A stretch of 64,000 bases of DNA from Rhodocollybia butyracea (GCA_015501585.1 JADNRY010000086.1:124001-188000), one strand, 5' to 3'. Shown: positions 1-12,216, counted from the stretch's first letter. Translations and numbers: made by a program. The notes: a model not told the origin generated them from the sequence alone.

Positions 1-1522
1 AAAAAGGCACACAAGTGGCGCCAAATCATTATTTATCAACCATATGTGCAAAGATATCGAGAAATTTGTCCTGAAACACTTCTGTTTTGCGGTTCGACTC
101 CTCGATGTTGTCTACAATCCGCTTGTGAAGTTTCATTGATTGGGCCATGCTTGTCTGCATCTCTGAAAAGATGTTGCTGTCATCATGATGGCTACGCTTA
201 CGCACACGCGACTTTGCTACAATCTTCTTTGACTTCAGGACTTTAACTTTGGCTTTGGGAGATTTATTCTCTTTCTTGACGTTGGGCTTCTTGTTGGTAG
301 TCTATGGGAAATGTTTGTACAGGAAAAGTCACAAAGGATGAATAAACGTACAGAACTGCTAGGAGCATCATCATATTGAGTAACTTTCATCTCGATATCG
401 CTGTTGTCTTCCTTGACAGGATTGTTCTCTGAATCCAAGCTTAGATTGATGAGTTCGGCCTTCTCATCAAGAGCCTTATGAGTCATTGTGGTGAGCGAGG
501 CTTGCGCAATGAACTTTCGGTCTTTGGTCTTCTTCTTCTCTTTCTACATTCGTAAGTATTAGCGAAAGGGTTAAACACAATCATGAAGTTCACTTACTTC
601 ACGGCGCACAACACTGGCAGATGCCGTCTCATCTGCAGAATGACAATGCATACTTGCAACAGCGTCTAAGGTAGAACCAAGAGCAATCGCGTTCTCTTCA
701 TTATCAAGAAATTTATGCATAGCAACGGTAATTGGGGCCTTGCGTTGTGCTCCCTGTGCTATAGTCAGTATCTACAAAGATTTTACACAGTGTCACACAT
801 ACCTCATGGCAATCCAACAGTTCCTTAATCTTATCCTTCAAAGTTTGCACTCTAGTAGTATCCTTCACCCCTCCCACTTTTACAAACATTTCAAAGACCT
901 TTGCCCAGGCAGCGCTCTTGGTAGCACTAGATCCCGCATATGGATCATTGTCATGGATAGAGCAAAGAACGGATCATATATGTTCACAGCTGATGAATGG
1001 GGGTGGTGCTTTCTCATTCTCCTTGATAAATTCAATTTCATTGGTGACTGAAATGCATGCTACAGAGGTTGATGAGTGAATTGAGCTAGGACCAGCGGTA
1101 GAAACACACATAGACTGTGGACACAAGGCTAGCGTTAAAGGCTACATGGATGTCAGTATCTTGCTGTGAAAAAAAAGAAGAAAAACACAACTTACGCGTC
1201 CTGGAGCTTTGTTGTTTGTCATGGACTGTCTTGATGCTGGATCGGAAGACTAAATAAACATTTAGCGCAAAAGAATCACTGAAAAAAATGTAAACATACA
1301 TGTTGCAGGTAAGCTGGTACAGCAGCAAAATTTTGCTCTTGAGCAAGAGCAATACATTGATCATCAGGCAAAGCAGCAATGGCAGAAAGCTGTTCAAGAG
1401 AAAGAGAAGATGAGTTCATCAATGTAATAGTCATTCTGCGGACCTGCAGTGTGCCCGTACGTGACAAAGTGACATCACCCAGCAGATAGCAGGCAGATGA
1501 AAATGGGTGCAAAAACACTCTA
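1..1522 (-). mobile_element. PIF/Harbinger element, copy 1 (truncated by window edge)
   Basis: The terminus near 1505-1522 (GGGTGCAAAAACACTCTA) matches both ends of the fuller element at 16084-19043. Just inside it, the GTGACATCAC subterminal motif is shared with that copy. The element runs leftwards out of the window, so its transposase, which lies distal to the accessory gene in copy 2, is not visible. The accessory gene fills the visible part. Family assignment rests on homology to copy 2, which has a DDE_Tnp_4/HARBI1-type transposase. Confidence 0.8.
29..1419 (-). pseudogene. Harbinger accessory protein gene (Myb/SANT-like), one nonsense codon
   Basis: Starts at ATG 1419 (MNSSSLSLEQLSAIAALPDD) and ends at TAA 29-31 (FAHMVDK). 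At least five introns with GT..AG borders can be placed by comparison with the copy at 16191-17576. The conserved core, near 985-800, has the order FISCEH, DPYAGSSATKSAAWAKVFEMF, then LKDKIKELLDCHE; this is a short Trp-containing helical module like the Myb/SANT-type proteins that accompany Harbinger transposases. The C-terminal half is acidic, then Lys-rich (VRKRSHHDD), then helical. One TGA (974-976) breaks the frame between CEHI and SVLCS. In known Harbinger systems such a protein helps the transposase reach the nucleus and the element ends; that role is inferred here. Apart from the single stop the reading frame looks well kept. Confidence 0.7.
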
Positions 1523-1529
1523 TTGACAA

Positions 1530-3328
1530 CAACATCGAATGACAATACAGGGGGTCTTGAGACGAGACTGAGCCTGGGCCTGGGCCTGAGATCTGAGAGT
1601 TAGGGAAGTGAATCTGAGGAGTGTATCACAGCACTAGAAAGAATGTGGATTTAGTATTAAGGGAATATGAGGGCGATTCAATGACGTACTCACGGTGTAT
1701 CTTGCGCAGCTCTCTTTGACCATTACATACTCGCTAGTTCCAACAGAACTGCTACAAATCCAGCTTCCATCAATGCCAGGACTCCTTCCCCTTCAAAACT
1801 TGGGCAAGGCATATAAAGCTTGTACTGAACAATTTGTAGGTGAATATGTTAGAGAGAGTGTGCGTTGGAGTTATGCTGGGGTTTTGGTTTTGGTTTTGGT
1901 TTGTAGTTTTGGGCTAGATTGCTCGATGTGGTGTTCAAGAATGCTGGCAGCGTTTCTCCAGTTTTTCCAAAGAACTTTCGACTGTTTTCATGTTGTGTAT
2001 CATATGGAGAACATGTATACAGTATAAAGACAGGAAAGGTAGATCATTGGCCCAAGTTTTTGACTCATTTGTGAAACAAATCCGAATAGGTCTGGCTGCA
2101 ATGTTTCCATGGTAACAAAACTATGATTATTCCAAAAGTTGCAAACCAATTCCCAAGAACTGAAGAGGAAAAGGCAATCAGAGCATTACTAGTACCATGC
2201 GCATGCCTAGAAGTTCAGTCAAACAAACGTTTGAATCCTATCTCAGAACAGGATATATCAATTTTCGCCTACAACACCAGCTAACACACTAACATGCTCA
2301 ACCTCACTCCTTTCGCGCTCAATATTCTCCATAGCACTGATCTACTGAACCAAACGCATCTATTCTTTTCCTCTTTCCCTCATTGCAAATGAATGTTGAA
2401 AGGTGTTGGTATAGAAACCAATTTGATGAGTGGATAAGGCTGCAGATAAGGTGGGTTTAGTCGGAAAAATAACGCTGGGAAATGTCCGGCACAGTACAGA
2501 AAGTCTGAGTTAGAATTAGAGCTGGGCGGGATTACATTGAGTTGCCCCTAGATATTTGACAGGTCTGAGTTTATTGAGGTCCAAGAACGAGAAGGAACAA
2601 AAAGTGTTCCTTGAGCGCTAATTGGATGCAACAAACCGCCGATCTTTTTCACATGATGGATGTAAGATCAACTTGCCCTTAAGCTAATTAAACAAGTTTC
2701 ATGAAATGTGTTGGTGTGACAGATACATCTTCTACCGCAACCACTATCATTGTCAAATTCAGTTAACCAGATGTCGATGTTCCCGGATGCTCAGAATTTC
2801 CATATCAGTGGAGGACAGTTCAACACAGTACAAGGAAACCAATGTCACCAACTTCATTTCTTTTCATCTGATGACATATGATGATCACTCAGTAACGATA
2901 TCATCGGAACTCGCACGGAGTTATTACTCACTCCACCTTACTAATATAGCCGGAAAATATCACAAGCTGTTCTCTTTATATTGAAATACTTTATTTATAG
3001 GCTCGTTCTCCCATGTCATCTCTATTTACAGACTCGAACTCTCAGGCCACTCTATTTATGGATTCACTCTTGTACTCCCTCAAACTGTATAAATAGTTAG
3101 GTAGTATCAACCTAAGTCTCCATCTTGACCTCTTTGTCATTTGGAAACTCATAGGTTCACTCTTGTGTAACTATTTACCTCACAATACTAACTTTGTCAT
3201 TTGGAAACTCATAGTTGTCTATCCTAAAGTTCTGACTTTTGTGTCGCCGTGTCAACGAACGCCACAACCAATACAATGTCTCACAAGGTGAATAGTTGTG
3301 AACTACGCTCATAGCAGCTACATTATGA
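1530..3328. other. No gene recognised
   Basis: Nothing convincing was found on either strand. Small open frames at 1695-2027 and 2706-2984 have no recognisable motif, no splice context and uneven composition. The stretch 2990-3240 contains repeated short motifs such as CTATTTA and TTGTCATTTGGAAACTCATA (twice, near 3137 and 3197). Confidence 0.5.
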
Positions 3329-3593
3329 ATGAGGGAAACAAAATTTACAGTTCCCATTGATGTTGGACATAAGCTTTCCCAGAAGATGAGTCCTGTTATG
3401 GATGCCTATATCTCTCCTCAAAAGCTCTGCTTGGAAGGAACCAGGACAGAGATTATAAACAATATTACTAACTGGGTTTTTAGTCCTGATGATAATGCCT
3501 CTTGGATATTTGTTCTTTATGGATCTGCTGGCACAGGGAAGTCAGCAATCAGCCACACAGTTGGGAAAAAGCTCAAAAGCTTGAACCACCTGG

Positions 3594-4212
3594 TAGAGAT
3601 GTCCATGAGTCCAAGTCTTCACAGGTAAGATCCGTGGGAAAACTCGCAAGTATCTGACTCGTGGATCCCAAGACCCATTTCCCACGGGTCACAAGTCAGG
3701 CTTTGGGAAATTTTGGTTGACTTGCAAGTACTTGCCTGACTCATATATTTATTTATTGGTGATCAAAACTTACAGTAATTAACAGTATCATATTTATTAT
3801 GGTACTTAACAAGTACTGCCTCACATGTTTGAGGTTGTAGACAGCTCACGGCGATTGGGCGCTAAAATTAGCGCCCAATCGCCGTGAGCTGTCTACAATC
3901 CAAAGCCTAACTGTCAGTACATTTTTACTTCATAACATAGTATGAAATTAGTGTAGCAAGTATAGTTCAGGTTTTTGATAGCATTATACACTGTACAAGA
4001 AATGTATGCAAGTAAATAGTGGTAAATACTTGTGACTATAGCTCTAATTACTTGTTTAATAGATAGATCCACAAGTACTTGTGGATAATACTTGCGAGTC
4101 AGTGACCCGTTTCCCATGAGTCAGCCATGGGTCACAAGTCAAGCCTTATAGGCCGCAAGTACTTGCGCCACGGGTTGCAAGTATACTTGACCCGGACTCG
4201 TGGACATCTCTA
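3594..4212. mobile_element. Non-autonomous hAT-type element (MITE-like), 619 bp
   Basis: Terminal inverted repeats are TAGAGATGTCCATGAGTCC at the left and its near-perfect complement at the right. The 8-bp flanks are CCACCTGG (3586-3593) and CCGCCTGG (4213-4220), a target duplication with one mismatch. The 8-bp length and TA-starting termini fit hAT-family elements; no transposase is present. The interior is full of short inverted CAAGTACTTG-like motifs and holds a 64-bp palindrome. A related element with the same ends is at 19117-19805. Confidence 0.85.
3835..3898. repeat. Perfect 31-bp inverted repeat with 2-bp spacer
   Basis: The arms 3835-3865 and 3868-3898 are exact reverse complements and flank only AA. 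The outer bases read TTGTAGACAGCTCACGGC. The DNA could extrude as a long hairpin. It sits in the middle of the hAT-type element and may itself be a nested foldback insertion. Confidence 0.9.
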
Positions 4213-4429
4213 CCGCCTGGGTGCCTTCTTTAGCTTTGATCGAACATTTGCAGCTGAGTGCACTCCAAGTCAGGCCATCCATAGCCTTGCCTAGTCGCCA
4301 TTGTCCTCAAGGATATAATTCTTGCAGCCAGGTAGTATTACTACTTGATTGTCCTTGGTTTCCAGTTCTTCCATCACTGCCATCAGACATCTTCCATACC
4401 ACCAGTGTGTAGTAGACTACTTAAATTTT

Positions 4430-7400
4430 AAACATACTGACCAAATGATTATGATTGCAGCATAAGACAGCGCAGAAACCCACCGCCGATCCAACTAATA
4501 CAAAGTATGTCCTTGTATCCATTGCTTTTTCTTCACTCACCTCATGCCTCAAATAGAGCTATATGCATTCTCGTGCAAGCTAGAATCATCCCAACAAGGC
4601 ACGGCAAATGACTTTAAGACTTGTTGAGATGTCCTTGTGCTGTTGGCCGCAAGCCTTATGAGGAAAGGGTGGCTGCAAGGAAGTGTGTAGCCTGGTAGGT
4701 ATTTTTGTTCCTCATTTGACTGTTGGTCTGATTGGTCTCTATACTGTTGAGAAACAGGCAGTGGGGAAACCTCTATAAAGAGGGGATCTCAGAGGGCAGT
4801 AATAGCGAGGGAAAAAAGAAGATCGTATAATGAGTAATAGTACAAGTATATATAGACAAATGGAAGCATATATGAGACAAGCGGAGTGGCTGGACAATAC
4901 TTCGTCAACATATACTAGTACTGCAGAAGAACACGGGAGGAAAGGATATCGATAGCATACAGTGAAGTAAAGTTTATTAGCCTATTGTACTGTACATATT
5001 CTAGCATGTATCATGTATTGTAGCGAACAGTAGGAGAAATTATATGTCATATATGGTAGTAAATGAAAAACACTCCAGTCCAATCTGAGCAGATTTGCAA
5101 ACTAAATTTTGTCAAGTTACATCTGTCAGGCTGTAGTGATTCAAATTCGTGAGAACCACTACAACATGATCTCAGCGGTTCTGAGCATTTTGACTTCAGC
5201 CAAGTGTACAATTGTTTGGACTAGAGCAGATGACATCGGATCGTACCAACATTTTTGTTTTTAAATGCTCTGGTCCGGTCTGGCCATCCGGACTTTTGAC
5301 TGGGGGTAACCCGTCTACTCCAAACCATACACATGTCCGAAGTTGGGTCTTCACACATCCTGGCTGTTTTTATTACACCACCAGTGGTTCGGACCAGTGG
5401 CCTATGGTGACAGTCAGGGCCGGCATTGAACACAGCCGGTGGGGAGCACTACCACACAGACCATTAAGCCAAACAGATTATATTTAACTCCACATACTTT
5501 CACATAACATTTGCCCACTCTGACAAGTGTAATTTAGATTGGAACATCTGAGCTTCATATACATGTATCATCTCACTGTACACAAGACAGATTTATTTTA
5601 GAAATTGAGCCATATGAATGAAAATATTTCCAGCTTTTTGCTGCATAGATAGTGACTTGAAATGGTCTACTCTCCTTGAACCGCATTGTAAGGACCACCA
5701 GGAACGCGGGATCTACTGCTTGAACGGTAGCGGTCTGGGTTGTGTTGGTAGCAGCGTGAGAACTCCTAGGAGTGGCACAGGATTTACTGGAATTTGCATG
5801 ACCGCTAATTGGCTTGGTTTGTACTGGTATGTGAAAGGCGCTAGAAAACAACCTAACAAATACAAGACCGTGCCTAACCAGACTATCAATTTGTTTAAAG
5901 GGAGCGAGGCTGGGTTGTCAAAGATTCCCCAAAGAAAGTTAAGATATCAAATGTAAGATGATACACCAGCCAGTGTAGTGAAACAACTGAACTAGTGTAG
6001 TGCAACAAGGTCTAGTAAGTTCTATGAACTGAACTAGCATAGACTATCGTCTAAGTTGTGCGCGTTGATACGCCCCGAGACTTTTTGAGTCTAAAACTAG
6101 ACTTAAAGCTCACTACTGGATAGACTTTGCATGATACGTAGTGTTCATACCACTGGGAGGACTTCTCCCAGTGCTGTGTTCACTGAAACCCAAATCGGAC
6201 AAGCTCGTACAACGCCTGTATTGCCACCGCTTCACGCACACGACGGCCTAACATTGATCTCAAACCATTGGCCATTTCGGCCCATACTCTGAATTTAATA
6301 TAATTGATTTACTTGAAACTACCTCACCAGGAGGCCGTTTTCTATGAAACCTTCGATGTTGCGGACCGTTGGGACGACTCTGACATCGTACTACTGATAA
6401 GCACTCGATTACAAGCTTTCCCTTCCATAGGAAATGCTTACTCAGAATGATAATACCTTACTAGGGGTATAAAACTTAGAACATGCAAAAGGGCAATCTG
6501 GGGCAAGAAATAAAATGTACCAGAGACCCTGAAGCACTAGAACAAACGAAAGCAGTGCATAGGCATCCGACGGCATCGAAATACCGGTATCCAGGGTACT
6601 TCTCCGGTCCTAGAACATGGTTACATCAGTTGTTGGGATAAATGCCTCATTTTCAAATAATTGCATAGCATGATGATACAGGACAGGAGTGGGAGTCAAA
6701 CCGAGTCCGAACCGGTCCCGTCGACGTCCCCTGCCCCCCCGCCTTATACTCCATGTGTCCCCCGACCATAGAGACGAGATTTGAGTAGGTACTAGGAGGA
6801 GACATACCTATATTTCTATAGATATGCTCATACTTCAATGCCCATCAATCAAAGACCTTAGAAATTTTTATGAACCCTTGATACGAGTTTATACGAGTTG
6901 GAAATACGGTAAGACGTCCCGATACCGGGTGGTTTTCCGATGCTCCAGCATAGAACTGAGATCTGTCCCCTTGGAGCAGTATTTCAAAGATTAGAATGAA
7001 ACTTGATGTTGCAGGGCTTAGATGACGATTATCGAAGCGAGAATAGCTGAGATACATCCTTCTTTAAGTCCTCCCTCACTTATAGAACCTGTGGACTACT
7101 GGTTCACACTTACTTACAGTCATAAGTCACTGTAAGTACTGACAATCAAGAATGAATGAAAAAAGAACATACCAAGAACTCGAGATTGAACATCTATGAT
7201 CCGAAATGGAACTGAATAGAGTGAAACGACCTCATGGCACGGTCTCTGCTCACCGTTTCCGGGTCTGATGTAAAATTTCACAATAGAATTGACCATATGA
7301 TGCCATACAGCCTCGTATGCAGAGCACATGCTCCCCTTACCAATACTCTTGGCTTCCTTGGGTATATAATCAAGGGAGACCTCCAGAAAGAGCAGGCATC

Positions 7401-7660
7401 CCTCCCCCCAGGTTAACTGGCTTGCTGTTAAGGTAAGGTCAACTCAGTTGTGTAGAAAGCAACTATATTATATACCTGTTAAGGTAAGGTCAACTACGAG
7501 TATGTCAGTAAGTAGATAAATGAATATACGGAAACGGTCTCACCTCAGTTGTGTAGAAAGCAAACTGAGGGAGTCGTATACGCCGTCTCTACGTGACCTA
7601 AGTACCAGCTGTATAGTATAAAGTAAGCACGGCGTATACGGAATAGGATGGTCAAAGCTG
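4430..7660. other. No gene recognised; weak short repeats
   Basis: No supported gene. Open frames at 5618-5956 and 5573-5851 overlap on opposite strands and carry no recognised motif. GTTAAGGTAAGGTCAACT occurs twice (near 7428 and 7479), and CTCAGTTGTGTAGAAAGCAA twice (near 7444 and 7545), forming a small interleaved direct repeat. Several TACGG/CCGTA-rich stretches occur. Confidence 0.45.
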
Positions 7661-8119
7661 AGTATATGTGTCCCAATATGTACGTACGGAGTATGCTCCA
7701 ACACTTGCTGTCAAGCTTGTAGTAATAGGGTGCTTCTGGCAGAAGAAAGAACAGAATTATTCAGAGTGCTTTTGCTTCTGACAGAACTTGAATGAACTTG
7801 GATTGCATTTGAACAGACAAAGAAAGAGACCTTGCACTTGTTGTTGTTGTTGTTGATTGATTGAAAGTTAAAGTCCCAGTCTTGTCTTGTTTGAAAGTTT
7901 TGAAGTCCAGAGTCTTGTTTTGAAAGGAATAGTTAAAGTACAAAGAGAACCCAGAGACTATAGAGCATTTTGTGCAATAGAGTCCATTGATCAATCTTGA
8001 ATTACCCCAGAACTCAAAAGTCTGATTGTGTGTTTGTGTTGGTGTTGTTTTGCCTTCTGCCCACATACCCATAGTTAGCCCTATCAGCGTATGTCTGACT
8101 GAAACCCAAATAACCAAAT

Positions 8120-8121
8120 AA

Positions 8122-8162
<41 letters not shown>
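8120..8162. repeat. (GT)n microsatellite
   Basis: About 20 uninterrupted GT dinucleotides. On the minus strand they make a meaningless Thr-His open frame. Confidence 0.95.
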
Positions 8163-8163
<1 letters not shown>

Positions 8164-8232
8164 AACGATAACCAAAACCAAAACTAATACAACACAACTA
8201 GGACACTCTTGGCAAACTCTGGCTCCAGCTAG

Positions 8233-9716
8233 CGTAACACCGTAATGTCCCTGACCAAACTCTGGGTCAAGCTACAAAACTGGGAGTGAACTTAATCACT
8301 AGGAACTCGTACCACAATCTTAGTGGCTCGCTAATACTCGTTAACAGCTAGCTAAGGAACCCTCACTCTGGAGCCAAATAATTCCTTACTAGAAGCCGTC
8401 CCCTCTAAGGAAGCAACTAGATTCACGCAAAAGATCTAACTCAATCTCAAGCGCGCACGAAAGCTGTTACAAAGCTTCTATTACACCAATCCAAACTTTA
8501 TAAGATAGAATATAAATATTAACTTTGAAGAGAAAGCTAGACTCCGTATGTGCCCTAAGCAAACGCCCAGTTACGGTGTTTGATTGACTCAGTACTTTTA
8601 AACCAGGGGAATTAAGAGGACTAGCAGACTCCGGCGGTGAAGAGACCTTTGACTTCATCACAATGGGTGGTTATGAGAGGTGGCAAGATAACTTGATTTA
8701 TGAGATAAATACATCATGCTTATATACTGGGTCTTTACTAGTTTAATACAAAAAGAGAGCCGGAGAGAAACAGAGTGAGATGGAAATTTGAGAAAGAGAG
8801 AAATTTAGCTAAGAAAGGAAACTCTAGCCCGGACATATTGTACATTTATCGGTACGGTCCCATTTGGGTATCAAAGTAAAAGAAATTAAAATGTGCTAAC
8901 ATATTCTGGTCCTCGTGGAATCTCGTACCGCAAATAACTGTTCCTTCCATTGGATGTTTCATGGCTCCACTCAGGTACGTGTCCGCATGTTTATCCTCGA
9001 GGTCGTCTGGTAGGTTTGAGCAAGTCCAGCTCAATCCCTTTAAGATAATAACATCTCCCAGCGATAGTTCACTTCACTAGCTTTGAGTAGATATCAAGAA
9101 CCCCAGAGTTATGTGTGCTAGCACAATGCTCAGAGCTTTGGCTTGGCGATAGCCTATCCACCATAAGATCATTGGGTTTATTGCAGTAGGACTTTCCTAG
9201 TCAATAGTCGGCCGATAATCAAATATCAAATTCACCTAGCTTAATCATCTAGCAGCTGTGCCGCATCGCAACCCGACTAGTCATTGTAACATGTTAAGAT
9301 CTTCCTTCCGGTCTATAAGGTGATCGTAGATCTTACCCTCTGGCGTCTGTCTTTCCGCTAGCGCAGTATGAGGATTGCATTCCCCTTCTGATGCCTTCCC
9401 TGGGTAACGCCGCCGCCAGTACTCATCCCACTTTGAGACATCCAAGTATGCGGATTTGTGTATGCATTGGGGTGGGTAGAACTAGACTGACAATCTAGTG
9501 TTGATGTCTCTGGGCACCTCGAGTATCCTCACTAGTTTAGTATCAGACTACGCTTGTGGGCGTATTGTCACGACTAACTGAGTATTATCGCTGAGATACT
9601 AAGCGTTAGCTACAGTTATCATGTTCAGGCTCTGTATAACCCTCTTATTGTATGTGTAGCGCATATACATTGTCAAAATATATGGCTACAAGCCTAAGCG
9701 CAAAATCTGCGTATTA
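8233..9716 (+). repeat. LTR-like repeat family, copy A (about 1.5 kb)
   Basis: The segment starts near CGTAACACCGTAATGTCC and ends at CTGCGTATTA. The same sequence from 8398 on is present at 28778-30119, and related copies lie at 22931-24215 and, inverted, at 26540-27787. The first 580 bp look like an LTR: a TATA-containing CTTATATACTGGG near 8719 and shared ends GTRACA...; the remaining 900 bp form a distinct block (see the entry at 8825). Copy A stops exactly where the alpha-kinase reading frame begins at 9717. I could not define a target duplication, so solo-LTR status is inferred. Confidence 0.6.
8825..9716 (-). repeat. Non-coding 0.9-kb block, reverse orientation copy
   Basis: The reverse complement of this block is homologous, with strong divergence, to 23243-24060, for example CTAGTTNTACCC, then CTCAAAGYGGGATRAGTACT, then TATTTGCGG. 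Copy C has the same block at 29225-30119. It lacks long open frames and is not AT-rich, unlike its surroundings. Its nature is unknown. Confidence 0.5.
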
Positions 9717-10847
9717 CCGCCCTGGTCTTTCTGCTTTCCTTTACCATCCGACTTGGAATCTTCACTCTTGTCCCCTGAGTCTCCGAGATCAAGCCCCAAT
9801 GCTTTGCAGACTGGCCCACAAGAGTGATGCTCAATTAATTTGTTGATACCCTGCTGTCCATGGTCACCACATCCTGAGGTTCTGTACAGGGCATGTAATT
9901 AGTCTAGTCTGAGAGACATGCCAATGTTATTGATGGAACTAACTTACCCCTCTGGGGTATGGGTCATAGGGTCAAATAAAACCATTAGATTTTTCCCTTC
10001 AGCTGAAATATAAGCTCCTGTGTATAAATCAGCCTTGCAAGCATGAGTATATGAATGGATCTCAATACCAACCTTGAAGATCTGCAAAAACAAGCTGTCC
10101 TTGGGTTGCTCTACAGAAATAGTGTGCAAATGCATGGACTGTATCAGATGTGAGACTGCCAATACGAGTGCAAGAATGAGACAATGTCCCTGTAAACTTG
10201 ACACAAATTGAGCTACGTCTTTGCTCTACAAGCCAAATAAATCCCTTCTCTGTGATAGTTTCAGCAAAACCAGAAGCAATACTTGGGGCAAATCCTTCTT
10301 CTTGAAAGATAAAACCCTTGGCAAAAATTATGTCTAGGGAAATTTTGACCGTACTAATTAATAGTAGGAACAAATAAAATGAATGAGGGCACGTACTGAG
10401 ATCCACAGTGCTTGCACCATTTTCCTTGACATATTCATAGAATTCACTGATGAAATGTTTGCCTTGTTTAAGTCTGCCAGCATTGCAGAGAATAAATCTC
10501 TCATTTTCCTCATTAGTAAGTGAATCACAGCTGAACTTCTTGTATCGCTTTGCAACATAGTCAGATGACTTTGGCACTTCATCTGTTGCACAATGATAAA
10601 GCTTCACCTAAAGAGAAATAAATGTTGATACTAACAGAAAGAGGGGATTTTGTAAGCCTACATTGTAAACTGCCTTCATCCCTCCATGAGCAAACGGCTT
10701 ATCATTGATGATGCCACAGATAGTTTTAGTGGAGTGCTGAAACTCTGGCTGCAAGTTGGGATCGAGAGTACACTTCATTTGTTTGAAGGTGACTTGAGCT
10801 GGTTTGTAGATTTGGGGAGCACTCTGGGTGGTGGTGGCCAGCGCCAT
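9686..10847 (-). CDS. Alpha-type protein kinase, C-terminus run into an LTR-like repeat
   Basis: A five-exon model fits GT..AG rules: 10847-10662, 10607-10397, 10333-10073, 10017-9948, 9873-9686. The alpha-kinase landmarks appear in order: FAHGGMKAVYN (glycine-rich start), DYVAKRYKK (candidate ATP-binding Lys), HAFAHYFCRATQGQLVFADLQG, LFDPMTHT, then GCGDHGQQGINKLIEHHSCGPVCKAL, which carries the conserved zinc-binding His and Cys residues. This family (MHCK/eEF2K type) phosphorylates Ser/Thr in helical targets and is expanded in agaricomycetes. The frame leaves the host sequence at 9717, crosses into repeat copy A and meets TAG at 9686-9688. ATG 10847 was chosen as the first in frame; an upstream exon is possible, because usual N-terminal sequence seems missing. 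No internal stop is seen with these introns. Confidence 0.75.
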
Positions 10848-10869
10848 ATACAATGATTTTGGAGCCAAA

Positions 10870-11303
10870 ATTGGACCTTAAATTGTGCAATATAAGTATG
10901 CGTTTTCAACTCCAAAAAAACTTAACCAACCACAAACACTAGCAGTTCCAAAATTTTGGATCTTTGAAGCACTTCCCACAGCTGCAGATGAGAGAAGGCA
11001 TTTACGAGACTGGGCTTGGCCAGAACTAAAAGTTGAAGCCAGGGAATTTGCATCCTTGGTATGCTTCAGGTACTAGTAGTATTCAATTCGACACATTATC
11101 TCTGTAGAATAGTAATTGATCACATACAGCATTGTAATGGGTTGTGAGCTCAAGGTAAAGCTTTCTGATTTTTGCCATTGCCGATTTCTTGTGGCCTGAA
11201 GAAAGACAGTAGATCTAGGTCTCAAGTTTCAATTCTGAATTGGAATGTTCGGAATAAAAACTGGTCTAATTGTAAGTGCTCTGTTCCTTCAATGGGGACA
11301 AGG
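10870..11303. other. No clear gene; possible exon on plus strand
   Basis: The frame 10945-11076 (LAVPKFWIFEALPTAADERR, then DWAWPELKVEAREFASLV) has protein-like composition, but no partner exon or known domain was found. It may be a relic exon or chance. Confidence 0.3.
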
Positions 11304-12151
11304 TGTTACGTTCATGCCTTTCCATCATTATTCCAAGATGTTCCGACTCATTCCGAGACTCTCCGCGACTCCCTCACCTTCTCTCACGGTCTCTTACGGC
11401 TCCGATAGTTCCCACAACCTCTGGTGGCTCTGAAACTCCATTCTCTATTTTATCGCTTCCAATATACCTTTGGACTTCACAAATTCACTCCTACTTCGGC
11501 ACTCACATTTCCGACACCTTTATCGGCCATACCTTCGCCCCGATATATTGGTGGACTCTTTCGGTACTCATTACTTTCCCACGGCGGTCCGCAGTGCGCC
11601 GACGTTCATCTCTTTTGTCTTTTCTACTCTATTGCTTATTGTTTTATCATTTGTATTGATTCCACCTTGTTCTGGCCTTGGCACTACCTCGGTCTGACTT
11701 TATTGTCTTTATTTAACAATTAGGTCACTTGTATATAAGCTAGGTACTTTGTACTATTGTTCCTCAGCCAAAAATCACGAGTTACACAAGTTACAAGTTA
11801 TACCAGTTATTGCATACTTTTCCAAGCTTTCCTTAAGTCTTTCTTTGTTCCTTATTCTCGCCGTTCTGTCTGATACCGGCCAACTTGGCTCGGTCCCTAC
11901 CTTGGACATACCTTGGACTATTCTCACGGCTATACCTCGGTCCCATCTCGGCGATTCCTCACACTTTACTTCCTCTCCTTCTGGGACAACCTTGGTGGTG
12001 TGTTGGGGGTGTTGCTAATAGCTTCACCAAAGTCCCTCCTTTTCCTCGGCCTTGTAGTCTACTCCGGATATTCTTCCCACAATTCTGATCTTGCCTTTCG
12101 GCCCTATGTCCGGTCCGCTTCCATTCAGGCCTAGGTTGCACAACCTTGTCT
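11304..12151 (+). mobile_element. Gypsy-type solo LTR, 848 bp
   Basis: The segment begins TGTTACG and ends GCACAACCTTGTCT, flanked by the perfect 5-bp duplication CAAGG at 11299-11303 and 12152-12156. Its last 450 bp match, in inverted orientation, the LTR attached to a Gypsy pol fragment at 20359-20806; that copy ends TTGTCA, so the normal TG..CA termini apply. A TATA-like TGTATATAAGC lies near 11730. Confidence 0.85.
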
Positions 12152-12216
12152 CAAGGTTTTTGTGGAACTGAATTGAGGTTTCATCTCTATACAACAGTGA
12201 GTATGAAATAAGTAAT

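Larger units (their letters stand above)
3329..4410 (+). pseudogene. NACHT/STAND P-loop NTPase gene fragment, split by a transposon
   Basis: The N-terminal part (3329-3593) reads CLEGTRTEIINNITNWVFSP, then the Walker A motif GSAGTGKSAISH, then KLKSLNHL. This is the usual start of basidiomycete NACHT-domain proteins, which act in non-self recognition and programmed cell death in other fungi. The frame resumes after the inserted element at 4221 with LGAFFSFDRTFAAECTPSQ, the normal continuation of the family, so the insertion site can be read to the base. Soon after, TAG and TAA codons end the frame (near 4290-4318), and no Walker B, helical or repeat region is recognisable downstream. The original start is uncertain. 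It is a broken gene even without the insertion. Confidence 0.75.

Noticed and set aside
7761..8165. 134-codon minus frame starting with a Thr-His repeat
   Set aside because: It is only the translation of the (GT)n microsatellite and low-complexity flanks.
11172..12134. Several overlapping plus frames of 60-127 codons
   Set aside because: All but the first few lie inside the solo LTR 11304-12151 and have pyrimidine-rich, non-protein-like composition.
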